64,000 nucleotides of DNA from Caldilineaceae bacterium SB0661_bin_34. GTDB lineage: Bacteria > Chloroflexota > Anaerolineae > Caldilineales > Caldilineaceae. The position numbers and the translations under genes are program-made. How positions within the stretch are numbered: the stretch's first letter is position 1; each line of letters starts with the position of its first letter. The notes under the pieces were generated by a model. The model ran no database searches, was not told the DNA's origin, and worked only from the letters and a program-made list of their open reading frames with translations. The stretch spans positions 19,590 to 83,589 of the forward strand of contig VXMJ01000029.1 in assembly GCA_009841145.1 (NCBI GenBank), given 5' to 3'. This document shows positions 27,302 through 36,731 of the stretch, piece after piece.

Positions 27302-28648
27302 TCAGGTGAGCTGGTAGGCTGCCATGCCGTGTTCGTGTTCGTCCAGCCCGGCGATCTGTTCTTCGTCGGACGCCCGCAGGCCCATGCCAACCTTGATCAG
27401 GGCGAACATGATGCCACCGCCCACAAGAGCCCAGACCAGAAGCACGATGCCGCCGATCAACTGCGTGACAAACTGCGCGGCGTTGCCTGCAATCAGTCCG
27501 GAGATGCCGCCGTACGAACCGTCGGCGAACACGCCTACCATCAGTACGCCGAACAGTCCGACGGTGCCGTGGACCGATACGGCGCCGACCGGATCGTCCA
27601 CCTTGAGCACGTACTCGACAAACCGCTCGCTGAACATGAGGACCACGGCGGCCAAGCCGCCGATGACCAGGGCGGCCCACGGGGCCACCACGGCGCACGG
27701 AGCCGTGATGGCGACCAGCCCCGCGAGGGAGCCGTTGACCGCGCCCGTCAGGCTGATCTTGCCGGTCCGGATGAGGATGATGTAGACGTACACCGTGGTT
27801 CCGGCCAGGGCCGCCAGCATCGTGTTCACGGCAATCATGCTGAGCCGCAAGTCGGTGCCACTCAGGGTGGAACCGGCGTTGAAGCCGAACCAACCCAGGA
27901 ACAGAATCAGGCCGCCCAGCACGATGTAGGTCGCGTTGTGGGGGGGCATGTGGTTGGGGGTGCCGTCCTCGTTGAACTTGCCGATGCGGGGACCTACCAT
28001 TTTGGCGCCGACCAGGCCGACGAAGCCGCCCATCATGTGCACGACACCGGAGCCGGCGAAGTCATGGAAGCCCATGTTGGCCAGCCAGCCGCCGCCCCAG
28101 ACCCAATGGCCACTGAGGGGATAGACGATGCCGCTGAGAATGAAGCTGTACGCCATGTAGGCTGTGATGCGCGTCCGCTCGGACATGGCGCCAGACACGA
28201 TCGTGGCGGCAGTGGCGGCGAACACCATCTGGAAGAACCAGTCGCGGGCATGGGCCACATCGTAGTAGTCGCCCAGCAGCAGGAAGCCGTCGCTGCCGAT
28301 GAAGCCGCCGATGTCCGTTCCGTACATCACACCGTAGCCAAAGAAGAAATAGGCCAGGCCGCCGATGCAGAGGTCCATGTAGTTCTTGGACCAGATGTTG
28401 ACCGTGTTCTTGGCCTGCGCAAACCCGGACTCGACCAAACCGAACCCGGCCTGCATGAAGAAAACCAACACGGCTGCGATGGTCAACCACACGAAGGTCA
28501 ACGCCTCGCTGGCCGGATCCTCGGCCTCGGCCATCAGGATCTCACCGGTTGGATCGCCGGCTGCCAGGGCGGAACCGCCAAAGGCTGCCAACAGGGATAC
28601 TGCGATCAGCAGCATCAAGGAAAGGCGCTTCAACAAGGATGCGTTCAT
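27302..28648 (-). CDS. amt: ammonium transporter
   Basis: Amt/Rh channel, 448 residues: a cleavable signal peptide (MLLIAVSLLAAFGGSALA) followed by eleven membrane helices. The substrate path is recognisable: the Asp of NMGFHDFAGSGVVH, the first pore His in GVVHMM and the second in GAVSVHGTVG. Early GFGLVESGFAQAKN is a family signature. AGGAG four bases before ATG 28648 supports this start over a longer upstream frame. No glnB/glnK regulator gene is adjacent, which is unusual but not rare. A repeat-rich promoter lies just upstream, pointing to nitrogen-responsive control. Confidence 0.95.
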   Translation of the reverse strand: MNASLLKRLSLMLLIAVSLLAAFGGSALAAGDPTGEILMAEAEDPASEALTFVWLTIAAVLVFFMQAGFGLVESGFAQAKNTVNIWSKNYMDLCIGGLAYFFFGYGVMYGTDIGGFIGSDGFLLLGDYYDVAHARDWFFQMVFAATAATIVSGAMSERTRITAYMAYSFILSGIVYPLSGHWVWGGGWLANMGFHDFAGSGVVHMMGGFVGLVGAKMVGPRIGKFNEDGTPNHMPPHNATYIVLGGLILFLGWFGFNAGSTLSGTDLRLSMIAVNTMLAALAGTTVYVYIILIRTGKISLTGAVNGSLAGLVAITAPCAVVAPWAALVIGGLAAVVLMFSERFVEYVLKVDDPVGAVSVHGTVGLFGVLMVGVFADGSYGGISGLIAGNAAQFVTQLIGGIVLLVWALVGGGIMFALIKVGMGLRASDEEQIAGLDEHEHGMAAYQLT

Positions 28649-28706
28649 GAGTCTCCTGGATCCTCCCGGATGGATGCTCGTCTGGAAGAACGATGGAGCA
28701 AGTTTA

Positions 28707-28735
28707 ATTAGGCTATGTTGCACAGTCTTCGTCAA
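28707..28735 (-). promoter_or_regulatory. amt promoter
   Basis: On the minus strand TTGACG (28735-28730) and CCTAAT (28712-28707) are separated by 17 bases and lie about 60 bases before the amt ATG. The -35 matches 5 of 6 and the -10 matches 4 of 6 consensus bases, typical of an activator-assisted promoter. Confidence 0.6.
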
Positions 28736-28783
28736 TGTGCATAGTGATTCGATGTGAATAGTGCACATCAATTGATGTGAGTG
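28735..28783. promoter_or_regulatory. operator array upstream of amt: direct repeats and palindrome
   Basis: ATGTGCATAGTG (28735-28746) and ATGTGAATAGTG (28752-28763) differ at one base and start 17 bases apart. A shorter copy, ATGTGAGTG, starts at 28775. The perfect 16-bp palindrome CACATCAATTGATGTG occupies 28764-28779. The array abuts the amt -35 box, the usual place for an activator. The binding protein is unknown; it does not match the NtcA GTA-N8-TAC pattern. Confidence 0.6.
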
Positions 28784-29023
28784 GCGAGAGATACAACCGG
28801 CATGAACGTGTCTAACACCTCCAAAATCGATTTACTTTTGTGCATTATGTATCAAAATGGCAGGTTTCACATCCAGGATTGAGGGTTTGGTTTCAGGACT
28901 GGAATTCCCGTGGTGTGCGAGCACCGCCCCTCGTGCGGTTTGGGGATCGCCCTGAGGCGTATGCGGATAGGGATCAGGGCTCTGGACAGCCCTTCGAGAC
29001 AACGATTTCGATTCAGGTCGCTA

Positions 29024-29032
29024 TGCTAGAAT
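29024..29032 (+). promoter_or_regulatory. extended -10 promoter of acyltransferase gene
   Basis: TGCTAGAAT has the TGn extension directly before a 5-of-6 -10 hexamer. The predicted start near 29039 precedes the gene's GTG. No clear -35 is present, as is common for extended -10 promoters. The remaining bases between the amt operator array and this site (28784-29023) show no gene or structure. Confidence 0.45.
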
Positions 29033-29063
29033 CGACCTTTGTGGCTAGCCGGCCCGCACCCGT

Positions 29064-29819
29064 GTGCCCGTTCCGCGGACTGTTGCAGGCCAGTTGGTGC
29101 TGATTGTCGAGAAAGGGGACCGGGAGACATTTTTCCGCATCATGTTGCGCCTGTCATTCCTGCCGCGGAATTCATCGTTCACTTGGAAACTGGCATACGT
29201 CACCCTCAGCCTCTACCAAAAGCTGTTTTACCGGATTACTGTGGAGGGGAAGGAACATGTGCCCTTGCGCGGTCCGGCCGTCCTTGCTTCAAATCACACG
29301 TCGGGACACGACATCGTGATCCTGGGGTGCAGCAGCCCTCGGCAGATTTTCTTTATGGCGAAACAGGAACTGTTCGAGAAGAATCCGATTGTTTCCGAGT
29401 TTTTCCGGAGAGCCGGAGTTTTTCCGGTGCGTCGCGGCAAGAGCGACAGGAAAGCCATCGCCCATGCCTTGAAGCTCCTTCGCGACGGCTGCATGCTGGG
29501 CATGTTTCCCGAAGGGAAGCGGTTTCCGGCTCTGGGCGAAGGCAAGACCGGAGTTGTGCGGCTGGCCTTGAAGGCTCAGGCTCCAATCGTGCCGGTTGCC
29601 ATCATCGGGGCGCGCGACATCAATCACATGCGCCGCACGCGCCGGTGGCACCGCGATCGAGTGTTGGTCCGCTACGGGGTGCCCATTCAGGTCGAGCACG
29701 ACCCGGCACACAACCGGGACATCGATGCCGCCTACTCCCACGCTCAGGAACTGACGACATGCATGATGAAGGCAATTGCTGAGATGTTGCCCCCCGAGAT
29801 GCGGGGCTTGTACGCCTGA
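29064..29819 (+). CDS. 1-acyl-sn-glycerol-3-phosphate acyltransferase family protein
   Basis: PlsC-type acyltransferase that adds a second acyl chain to lysophosphatidic acid at the membrane. The H-x4-D catalytic motif is NHTSGHD, followed by RRAGVFPVRRG and the glycerol-phosphate site MFPEGKRF; PVAIIGARD closes the fold. GTG 29064 gives 251 residues; ATG 29142 (225 residues, starting MLRLSFLPRN) is equally possible, since neither has a strong ribosome site. It stands alone, with its own extended -10 promoter upstream and convergent korB downstream. Confidence 0.85.
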   Translation: MPVPRTVAGQLVLIVEKGDRETFFRIMLRLSFLPRNSSFTWKLAYVTLSLYQKLFYRITVEGKEHVPLRGPAVLASNHTSGHDIVILGCSSPRQIFFMAKQELFEKNPIVSEFFRRAGVFPVRRGKSDRKAIAHALKLLRDGCMLGMFPEGKRFPALGEGKTGVVRLALKAQAPIVPVAIIGARDINHMRRTRRWHRDRVLVRYGVPIQVEHDPAHNRDIDAAYSHAQELTTCMMKAIAEMLPPEMRGLYA

Positions 29820-29938
29820 ACCCGACACCGGCGCGCGTGCGTTAGAACGAAGTCCATCATCAATCCGCTTGCCGCTGAACGTCGGCAGAGCTTAGCGGGT
29901 GACCAACCTCGGCCTGCGTTGCATCCTGGGTGGTTGCG

Positions 29939-29965
29939 CAGGTCCGAGTTCTCATTCCGGACCTG
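29939..29965. terminator. hairpin between convergent genes
   Basis: CAGGTCCG and CGGACCTG form an 8-bp stem with an 11-base loop, midway between the acyltransferase and korB stops. There is no T tract on either strand, so termination by this element is uncertain. Confidence 0.35.
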
Positions 29966-30005
29966 GTCGGTGCTCACATCGAGCCACCCATCCGATAGCA
30001 GTGGA

Positions 30006-31085
30006 TTAGGTGGTGCCGAGTGGTGTGTACCTGCCGTTGATGGCGTCCAGCACCGCCTCAGGCGGACGCAGTTTGCGATCCGGCAAGTGCGAGAGCGGTG
30101 TTTCGGTCAAGTCAAGCATCTCGATCAGGTCTTCCTGATCTTCATTGACATAAATCAGACCTGTGATGAATTTCTGTTCTTCACGGGCGGATTCGAGCAA
30201 GTCTTCGGCGGCGCGTTTGTCGGTCGGATCATGGTTCTCGCCGACCTTCTTGAGCACAATGTAGCTGCCGTCGTGCATCTCGATGCCAATTTCAGACTCA
30301 TAGTCTTCTATCTGGATTTCTTCGGCCGGAGGCACCAGATCGACGATGTTGAGGACCAGATCGTTTTCCCTTCCCCAAGCGTAGCTCTTGGTGGACTGGT
30401 CGTGGTTGTTGAACGTAACGCAGGGACTGATGATGTCCAAAACCGAGATGCCGCGATGCTTGAATGCTATGGACAGGAGGCTCTCGATCTGCTTTGGATC
30501 GCCGGCAAAACTACGGGCCACCAGGGTGGCATTGGCCGCCAGCGACTCGATGCAGATGTCCAACGGAGGTAGTTCATTCACCCCGTGATACTTCATGGAT
30601 TGGCCTGTGTCTGCGGTCGCGCTGAACTGGCCTTTGGTCAGACCGTAGACTCCGTTGTTCTCGACGATGTAAATCATCGGCACGTTGCGGCGCACGGCAT
30701 GTTTGAACTGGCCAATGCCGATGGAGGCGGTATCCCCGTCGCCGCTGATACCGATGATCTCGAGTTGCCGGTTGGCTACGATCGCACCTGTGCTGACCGA
30801 AGGCATCCGCCCGTGCAGGCTGTTGAACCCATGGCTGCCCTGCAGGAAGTAGGCTGGGGTCTTGCTGCTGCAGCCAATCCCGCTCATCTTGACTACATTG
30901 TGCTGCTCCAGGTTGTGTTCCCAGGCAACGTTGATGATCCGTTGGCTGATGCTGTCGTGTCCGCACCCCTTGCAGAGTGTGGAGGGCCGCCCGCGGTATT
31001 CAGTCTTCGGCAGTCCCAGCCCGTTGAGGGCCGGGCGGCGCGGTTTCCCGCTGGCTCTCGCAGGTCGGGTCGGTTTCCTGGCCAT
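30006..31085 (-). CDS. korB: 2-oxoacid:ferredoxin oxidoreductase beta subunit
   Basis: Thiamine-diphosphate and [4Fe-4S]-binding subunit, 359 residues, most like 2-oxoglutarate:ferredoxin oxidoreductase. Cluster ligands are Cys38 and Cys41 (LCKGCGH), Cys72 (GIGCSS) and Cys222 (SPCVTFNNHD). The ThDP/Mg site is GDGDTASIG (about 115-123) with ENNGVYGLTKGQ. With KorA it decarboxylates 2-oxoglutarate to succinyl-CoA and reduces ferredoxin, filling the step between Icd and Sdh encoded 8 kb away. It begins 13 bases after korA. Pyruvate as substrate is less likely, because the two-subunit layout is that of Kor. Confidence 0.93.
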   Translation of the reverse strand: MARKPTRPARASGKPRRPALNGLGLPKTEYRGRPSTLCKGCGHDSISQRIINVAWEHNLEQHNVVKMSGIGCSSKTPAYFLQGSHGFNSLHGRMPSVSTGAIVANRQLEIIGISGDGDTASIGIGQFKHAVRRNVPMIYIVENNGVYGLTKGQFSATADTGQSMKYHGVNELPPLDICIESLAANATLVARSFAGDPKQIESLLSIAFKHRGISVLDIISPCVTFNNHDQSTKSYAWGRENDLVLNIVDLVPPAEEIQIEDYESEIGIEMHDGSYIVLKKVGENHDPTDKRAAEDLLESAREEQKFITGLIYVNEDQEDLIEMLDLTETPLSHLPDRKLRPPEAVLDAINGRYTPLGTT

Positions 31086-31098
31086 GTGAGTCTCGGGC

Positions 31099-32928
31099 CT
31101 AACGTTGTGTGATGGTAATGATTTGTTCGGTGATCCAACGAGCGGATAGGGCCAGTCCGTTGCAACGTCGGCTAGACACCAACTGGTGGTCCGGAACGTC
31201 GGTTTCCAATTTTAGGATGCCGTGCAGTTGTCCGTCAGCGTTGTTCTCAATCACAACTGTGACTTCGTGATCGTTGATGAAATCGCGGATGGTCTGGTTG
31301 ACCGGCAGTGCTCGCACCCGCAGGTAGTCGGTCGGAATGCCGGTTTCGGCAAGCCGCACGCGGGCTTCCTGTACGGCCGGGTGGTTGCTTCCAAGGGAAA
31401 TCAGACCGATACGCTCGCCTGCGTCCCGGACGATGTCCGGCTGCGGCACGAGGCCGCGGGCGGTTTCCAGCTTGCGTTGGACCCGTTGCAGGTTGTGCTC
31501 CCACACCTCAGGCTTTTCCGAGTAGTGGGACATCTCGTCGTGCCCGGTGCCGCGCGTGAAGTATGCGGCCCAGTTGGACGGAGTTCCCGGGAGCGTCCGG
31601 TACGCGATACCGTCGCCGTCGACATCCCGATAGCGTCCCCATTCGGCAGCCAGTTCGTCCAGTTGCTCCGCGTCCAGAACCTTCCCGCGGTTGATGGGTT
31701 CGTCAGGGTACTCGAGCGGCTCCGAAATCCACAGGTTCATGCCCAGGTCCAGATCGGTGAGTACCAGTACCGGGGTCTGCAGCTGGTCGGCCAGATCGTG
31801 AGCGCGCCAGCCGAACTCAAAGCACTCCTTGGGCGAAGAGGGGAACAGAACCACATGGCGCGTGTCACCGTGACTCAGGGTGTAGGCACTCAGGATGTCG
31901 CCCTGACTGGTGCGCGTGGGCAGGCCTGTGCTGGGGCCCATGCGCTGCACGTCCCAAACCACGACCGGGATCTCGGCGAAGTAGGCAAGACCGATAAACT
32001 CGGCCATGAGGCTGATGCCGGGACCGCTCGTTGTGGTCATGCCGCGCGCGCCGGCCCAGCCGGCCCCGATGGCCATGCCGATGGCAGCCAGCTCGTCCTC
32101 GGCTTGGATTACCGCAAATGTTGGCTTGCCCGTGTCCGGGTCCAACCGGTAGCGAGGAAGTGCGTCGGCAGCCGCTTCCGCCAAGCTGGATGATGGGGTA
32201 ATCGGATACCAGGAAACCAGTGACACGCCCCCAAACACTGCACCGAGGGCCGCCGCAGTGTTGCCTTCGATCAAAATCCGGTTGTCGTTGAACCCGGCCA
32301 TCGGCTCCACGCGCCAAGGGGCCAGATTCTCGTAGGTCTCGTTGCAGTGGTCGTAACCAGCTTGGGCCACTTCCAGATTGAGCTGAATGGCAGAATCCTT
32401 GCCTTTCAACTGTTGCTGCAAAGCCCTGTGGATTTCCTCCATCGGTAGTTCGAGCAGCCATGCCAGAGCTCCGACGTAGATCTGATTGCTGACATATGCC
32501 CGGAGGGCTGTGGGAACCTTGAAAGGAGCAACCAGCGATTTGACGGGGAGCTCGATGTAGGTGACATCGTCCCTCCGCACGGCCACTGGGATGGCCGAGT
32601 CATGGAGAATGTAACCACCCGGTTGCATTGTCGCCATGTCCTCGACTGCGGTAGCCGGATTCATGCACACCGTGATTTCGTTCAGTTCCCGCCTTGCCAG
32701 GAATCCTTCGCTGGACACCCGGATTGAATACCAGGTCGGCAACCCCTGGATGTTGGAGGGGAAGATGTTTTTGCCGGTAACCGGGATGCCCATGTTGAAC
32801 AGGGCATGCATCAGGACCAGATTGCTGGTCTGGCTGCCGGTACCATTGGCAGTGGCAACAGTCAGGGAGAAGTCGTTGACGATGTGGTCGGAGATCGTCA
32901 GCTCCGGGACGGCGGCTATTTGTTCCAT
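31099..32928 (-). CDS. korA: 2-oxoacid:ferredoxin oxidoreductase alpha subunit (gamma-alpha fusion)
   Basis: A 609-residue fusion of the gamma domain (about 1-200, opening with ATANGTGSQTSN and MGIPVTGKN) with the alpha ThDP-pyrimidine domain (from about 215). Alpha landmarks are YPITPSSSLAEA (substrate loop), the Glu-containing QAEDELAAIGMAIGAGWAG, TTTSGPGISLM and RMGPSTGLPTRTSQGD. The C-terminal domain II ends near residue 600. This gamma-alpha fusion is the usual form in Actinobacteria, Chloroflexota and Bacteroidota. It is first in korA-korB. No ferredoxin gene adjoins the pair. Confidence 0.93.
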   Translation of the reverse strand: MEQIAAVPELTISDHIVNDFSLTVATANGTGSQTSNLVLMHALFNMGIPVTGKNIFPSNIQGLPTWYSIRVSSEGFLARRELNEITVCMNPATAVEDMATMQPGGYILHDSAIPVAVRRDDVTYIELPVKSLVAPFKVPTALRAYVSNQIYVGALAWLLELPMEEIHRALQQQLKGKDSAIQLNLEVAQAGYDHCNETYENLAPWRVEPMAGFNDNRILIEGNTAAALGAVFGGVSLVSWYPITPSSSLAEAAADALPRYRLDPDTGKPTFAVIQAEDELAAIGMAIGAGWAGARGMTTTSGPGISLMAEFIGLAYFAEIPVVVWDVQRMGPSTGLPTRTSQGDILSAYTLSHGDTRHVVLFPSSPKECFEFGWRAHDLADQLQTPVLVLTDLDLGMNLWISEPLEYPDEPINRGKVLDAEQLDELAAEWGRYRDVDGDGIAYRTLPGTPSNWAAYFTRGTGHDEMSHYSEKPEVWEHNLQRVQRKLETARGLVPQPDIVRDAGERIGLISLGSNHPAVQEARVRLAETGIPTDYLRVRALPVNQTIRDFINDHEVTVVIENNADGQLHGILKLETDVPDHQLVSSRRCNGLALSARWITEQIITITQR

Positions 32929-33425
32929 GAACGCAACGGGCGATGACCTTGACCCGTCCTGAAGTTCAACATGTACCTGGCACGTTCCTCAAATTACCCG
33001 ACCGGCCACATACGACACCGGCAACCGACTGGACCCAGCTGCGCGGCCACCCGATCTTGCATCACGGACGAAAAGACTGGGCGAAGGCCTGAACCGGAAG
33101 CACGAAGCGACGTTCGCTTCCCATTGAGCAAAGCCATTGTAGTGGCGCGCATGATCGTGAGTCAACAACCCGGACTCTTGGTGAAACCGGGCTCAGACCG
33201 CCTCAGTCGGGCTCTGGCTGGAGCCACTGGACGGGTGCTTGGTGCCCTTCAGCCGCATGGGAGCCTTGTGCTACGATCCGCAAGTCTCAACAACCCCGAC
33301 ATAGTAGCAGGCCGGCCTCCGTGGGATGGGCCGTGCATGACGCGGCCGTCAAGGTTGCGGTTGTCGGCTGAGCTAGCGGCCGTTGGAGACGAGCATTAGA
33401 CATGGTAATCCCCTGGAGATCCAAC
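32929..33425. other. gene-free stretch between korA and the first sugar-importer operon
   Basis: Divergent intergenic region of about 500 bases. A weak extended -10 candidate (TGCTACGAT, 33268-33276) points toward the importer genes. An open frame at 32971-33399 on the plus strand has no domain, atypical composition and no ribosome site, so it is not called. No riboswitch fold was recognised. Confidence 0.5.
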
Positions 33426-34811
33426 ATGGCTCGTAAATTGACCCGTCGCAGTTTCCTCAAGGTAGTAGGGGTGTCCGCGACCACCCTTGCTGTTGCCGCT
33501 TGTGCGGCCCCAGGTCCGACCGCGGCGCCGGCGGAGGGCGCCCCCTCCGCCGAACGCGTTGAAATCGAGTTCATGAACTGGTGGGGTGCCCATCGCGAGG
33601 CCCTCATGGACGAGGCCATCGCCAACTTCCACGATATGAATTCGAATGTTCAGGTCAACAATTCCGTCCAGCCGTGGGACGGCCGCGCGGAACGGGCCGC
33701 CACCGCTGTGGCCAGCAACAATCCGCCGGCGTTGATCATGACCCAGAGAGTGGAGACCTATCAGTTTGCACACGAGAATCTGATCCTCCCGATCGACGAC
33801 TACGTGCAGGCTTCGGGCATCGATCCGGACGCGATTTTCTATGCCGGCGAAATCAACAACCAGCGCTGGCAGGGCCAGCTCTACTCCTTCCCCCTACCAA
33901 CCGGTGGGGGCAATACCGGCCAGTACTTCTACAACAAGACGGTCCTGGCCGAAGCCGGCTTGGATCCGGAAACTCCGGTGGCCACCTGGCAGGAGTTGAC
34001 AGAAGCCTCCAGGGCCATCACCCAGAAGGACGACCTCGGCATCACGGTCATGGGCGCGAGCCCGGGCGGCGGTCCGGTGGGATTTGGTCAATGGTTGTAT
34101 TGCAATGCAGGCCAGTTCGTCTCCGACGATGCTCGCACCATCATGTTCGACAGTGAGCAAGGGATTGAGACTCTGGAATGGATGGTTGACTTCACCAACG
34201 AGATCAACGGGGGCATCGACAATGCCAACGAGTTCTTTGCCGGCACTTCGGCCACGTCGGCGGATCATCCGTATTACAACGAAAAGCTGGGTTTCATGTT
34301 TACCGGCGTGTGGCAGTTCGGCCACTTGCAGGCCACGGATCCCGACATGTGGGCGGATACCTCAACCTGGGGCGTGGGGCAGATGCCCTACAACGGTAAC
34401 AACGCCGACGCGGCCCACGCCGGCGTCGCCGGCCTGTCCGGTTCGTGGGGCTATGTGATTCCGGTCTCTACGCCACAGGACCAGGCGGATGCGGCCTACC
34501 AGTGGCTGGAGTTCTTCGGCACGCATGAGCAGGGCGGTTGCCTGTTCCTGTTCAACCAAGGTCGGCCCTCGCCGGTGGCCCAGTGCAACGAGAACTCCGC
34601 CTACTACGACGACAACCCCTATTGGTCCGTGGTCCTGCAGTCGCTGGCGTCGGACGTGAGCGTGGCGGTGACTCCGGTCCAGGCCCGGATCAACGATGTG
34701 GTCGGAACCGTTGTCGACGAAGCCTATTTTGGCCAACACGCCCCGGCCGATGCCCTGGCCAAGGGTGCCGAGGAATCTCAGCGTATTCTCGACGAATTCT
34801 GGGCGGGCTGA
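33426..34811 (+). CDS. ABC sugar transporter substrate-binding lipoprotein (first system)
   Basis: Family 1 extracellular solute-binding protein of 461 residues. The N-terminus has a twin-arginine signal (TRRSFLKVVG) ending in a lipobox (VAAC, Cys near 28), so it is exported folded and anchored as a lipoprotein. A Pro/Ala-rich linker follows. The mature part begins VEIEFMNWWG, with LPTGGGNTGQYFYNKTVL at a typical ligand-cleft position, as in maltose/glycerol-phosphate binding proteins. GGAG lies before ATG 33426. Two permease genes follow in CUT1 order. The ligand is probably an oligosaccharide or sugar derivative; nothing here decides which. Confidence 0.93.
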   Translation: MARKLTRRSFLKVVGVSATTLAVAACAAPGPTAAPAEGAPSAERVEIEFMNWWGAHREALMDEAIANFHDMNSNVQVNNSVQPWDGRAERAATAVASNNPPALIMTQRVETYQFAHENLILPIDDYVQASGIDPDAIFYAGEINNQRWQGQLYSFPLPTGGGNTGQYFYNKTVLAEAGLDPETPVATWQELTEASRAITQKDDLGITVMGASPGGGPVGFGQWLYCNAGQFVSDDARTIMFDSEQGIETLEWMVDFTNEINGGIDNANEFFAGTSATSADHPYYNEKLGFMFTGVWQFGHLQATDPDMWADTSTWGVGQMPYNGNNADAAHAGVAGLSGSWGYVIPVSTPQDQADAAYQWLEFFGTHEQGGCLFLFNQGRPSPVAQCNENSAYYDDNPYWSVVLQSLASDVSVAVTPVQARINDVVGTVVDEAYFGQHAPADALAKGAEESQRILDEFWAG

Positions 34812-34907
34812 TTGTTTGTGATGGGAGCAGGGAAGAGCCACAACGGCTTTTCCCTGCCACCCCACCCAGCCCGTATCCCGGTCTGTCTCAATGGATACCC
34901 GATACCC

Positions 34908-35819
34908 ATGCTGACAGGCATGCAGAGATATCTGCACCGCCACCGTGCCAAGTGGGTGGGCTTCGCGTTCATCCTGCCGTGGATCCTGTCAGCCCTATGG
35001 TTCGACCTGATTCCGTTTGTTACGAACCTGTACCTTTCCTTCACGGACTACAGTGTTTCCACCAGCACCCCGGACTGGCTGGGCTTCGAGAACTATCGTG
35101 AAATCCTCGAGATCGACCCGCTGTTCACCAAGTCGTTGGGGAATACGGTCTACTACCTGGTCCTGGGTGTGCCGATCCGGCTGGTGGTGGCCTTTGCCAT
35201 CGCGGTACTGCTGAACCTGCGGATTCATGCCTTGGGCACCTTCCGCACCATCTTCTACATTCCCTCGGTAGTGCCCCTGGTGGCGGTGTCCATCATCTTC
35301 TTCGGCATGTTCAATGCTCGGTACGGTATCTTCAACCAGTTGCTGATCCTGCTGGATCTGCCTCCAGTGCGGTGGCTGACCCGTCCCGAATGGATCAAAC
35401 CGGCGATGATCATCATGAGCACCTGGGGCTTCGGTGCCCAGATGGTGATTTTCCTGGCCGGACTGCAAGGCATTCCATCCGAACTGTACGAAGCTGCCGA
35501 GATGGACGGCGGCAGCTACTGGCACCAGTTGTTCCGCATCACGATTCCCATGGTGTCACCGGTTATCTTTTTCAACCTGATCATCGGCATCATTGGCGGC
35601 TTCCAGGTGTTTGCGTCCGCATACGTGCTGCTGGGCCCCGGCGGCGGACCACTAAATGCAGGACTCTTCTATGTCCTGCACATTTACAACAATGCCTTCA
35701 GCTACTTCAGGCTGGGCTACGCGGCGGCCCTGTCGGTAGTGTTGTTTCTGATCATCCTGTTCTTCACCGTGATCATGGTTAGGACCTCGGATCGCTGGGT
35801 CTACTACGGGGACACGTAG
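34908..35819 (+). CDS. ABC sugar transporter permease, MalF type (first system)
   Basis: Inner-membrane permease with about six helices, 303 residues from ATG 34908; ATG 34920 is also possible and neither has a strong ribosome site. The ATPase-contact EAA loop is ELYEAAEMDGGSYWHQLFRITIPMV, starting near residue 190. The N-terminal AKWVGFAFILPW is typical of CUT1 MalF/UgpA-like proteins. It follows the binding-protein gene and precedes the MalG-type permease, so the three form one importer. No ATPase gene is adjacent. Confidence 0.92.
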   Translation: MLTGMQRYLHRHRAKWVGFAFILPWILSALWFDLIPFVTNLYLSFTDYSVSTSTPDWLGFENYREILEIDPLFTKSLGNTVYYLVLGVPIRLVVAFAIAVLLNLRIHALGTFRTIFYIPSVVPLVAVSIIFFGMFNARYGIFNQLLILLDLPPVRWLTRPEWIKPAMIIMSTWGFGAQMVIFLAGLQGIPSELYEAAEMDGGSYWHQLFRITIPMVSPVIFFNLIIGIIGGFQVFASAYVLLGPGGGPLNAGLFYVLHIYNNAFSYFRLGYAAALSVVLFLIILFFTVIMVRTSDRWVYYGDT

Positions 35820-35840
35820 GCCTCAACGGAGCAATCGAGC

Positions 35841-36692
35841 ATGGTCGAGGGACTTTATGCACGCATCGCCAAGTGGACCTTCGTCTACCCGTTGCTGCTC
35901 GTCAGCTCAGTGGTGATGCTGTTCCCGTTGGCGTGGACCTTCTCCACCTCCCTTAAGACTGCGGCGACGGTCACGTTGCGGGAAGTCAAGCTGATTCCGG
36001 ACCCGGTCCAGTGGTCCAACTACATTACGATCTTCGAGGAATCGCCGCTGATCCTGTACACCCAGAACACGATGTACATGGTGGTGACGTCCGTGATTGG
36101 CGGCGTCGTAATCTGCGCCTTGGCCGGATACGCCTTCGCCCGCATCGCCTTCCCGGCGCGGGAGGTCCTGTTCTATGTCCTCCTGAGTACGATGATGCTG
36201 CCGCACGTAGTGCAAATCATTCCGCTGTTCGTCATTTTCGACCGGATGGGCCTGGTGGGCACTTTCTGGCCCCTGATCATTCCCCGGCTCCTGGGACACA
36301 ACGCCTTTTACATCTTCCTGATGCGGCAGTTTTTCAGGGGCATCCCGCTCGAACTCAGCGATGCCGCGCGCATGGACGGTTGCACGGAACTGGGGATCTG
36401 GGCCCGGATCATCATGCCCAATTCCAAGCCGGTGCTGGCGGCCGTGGGCATTTTCTCCATTCAGTTCGCCTGGAACGACTTCCTGTCGCCCCTGATCTAC
36501 CTCGGTCCCAAGAAGGAACTGTGGACGCTGGCCCTGGGCCTGAACGCCCAAAAGGGATTTGAGGGCGAAATCACCTCATTGCACAAGATGATGGTCATCT
36601 CCGTCTACATGATCATCCCGATGCTGCTGGTATTTGCGTTCGGACAGAAGTACATGATTGAAGGCGTGACCTTCTCCGGCATGAAGGGTTGA
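35841..36692 (+). CDS. ABC sugar transporter permease, MalG type (first system)
   Basis: A 283-residue six-helix permease of the MalG/UgpE class. The EAA motif reads ELSDAARMDGCTELGIWARI (about 170-190). The C-terminal GQKYMIEGVTFSGMKG is the usual end of this class. It starts 21 bases after the partner permease. The next gene downstream, only 39 bases away, encodes a PhyH dioxygenase, which may therefore act on the imported compound. Confidence 0.92.
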   Translation: MVEGLYARIAKWTFVYPLLLVSSVVMLFPLAWTFSTSLKTAATVTLREVKLIPDPVQWSNYITIFEESPLILYTQNTMYMVVTSVIGGVVICALAGYAFARIAFPAREVLFYVLLSTMMLPHVVQIIPLFVIFDRMGLVGTFWPLIIPRLLGHNAFYIFLMRQFFRGIPLELSDAARMDGCTELGIWARIIMPNSKPVLAAVGIFSIQFAWNDFLSPLIYLGPKKELWTLALGLNAQKGFEGEITSLHKMMVISVYMIIPMLLVFAFGQKYMIEGVTFSGMKG

Positions 36693-36731
36693 CATAAAGC
36701 AGACTGCAAATCCGGCAAGGAGTATTGAGCC

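Noticed and set aside
27140..28711. 523-codon open frame on the plus strand opposite amt
   Set aside because: It mirrors the transporter codons, is composed of His/Gly/Asp-rich low-information sequence and contains the amt terminator. It is a GC-driven antisense frame.
32971..33399. 142-codon plus-strand frame before the first importer operon
   Set aside because: No domain, Ser/Arg/Pro-rich random-like composition and no ribosome site; treated as intergenic.
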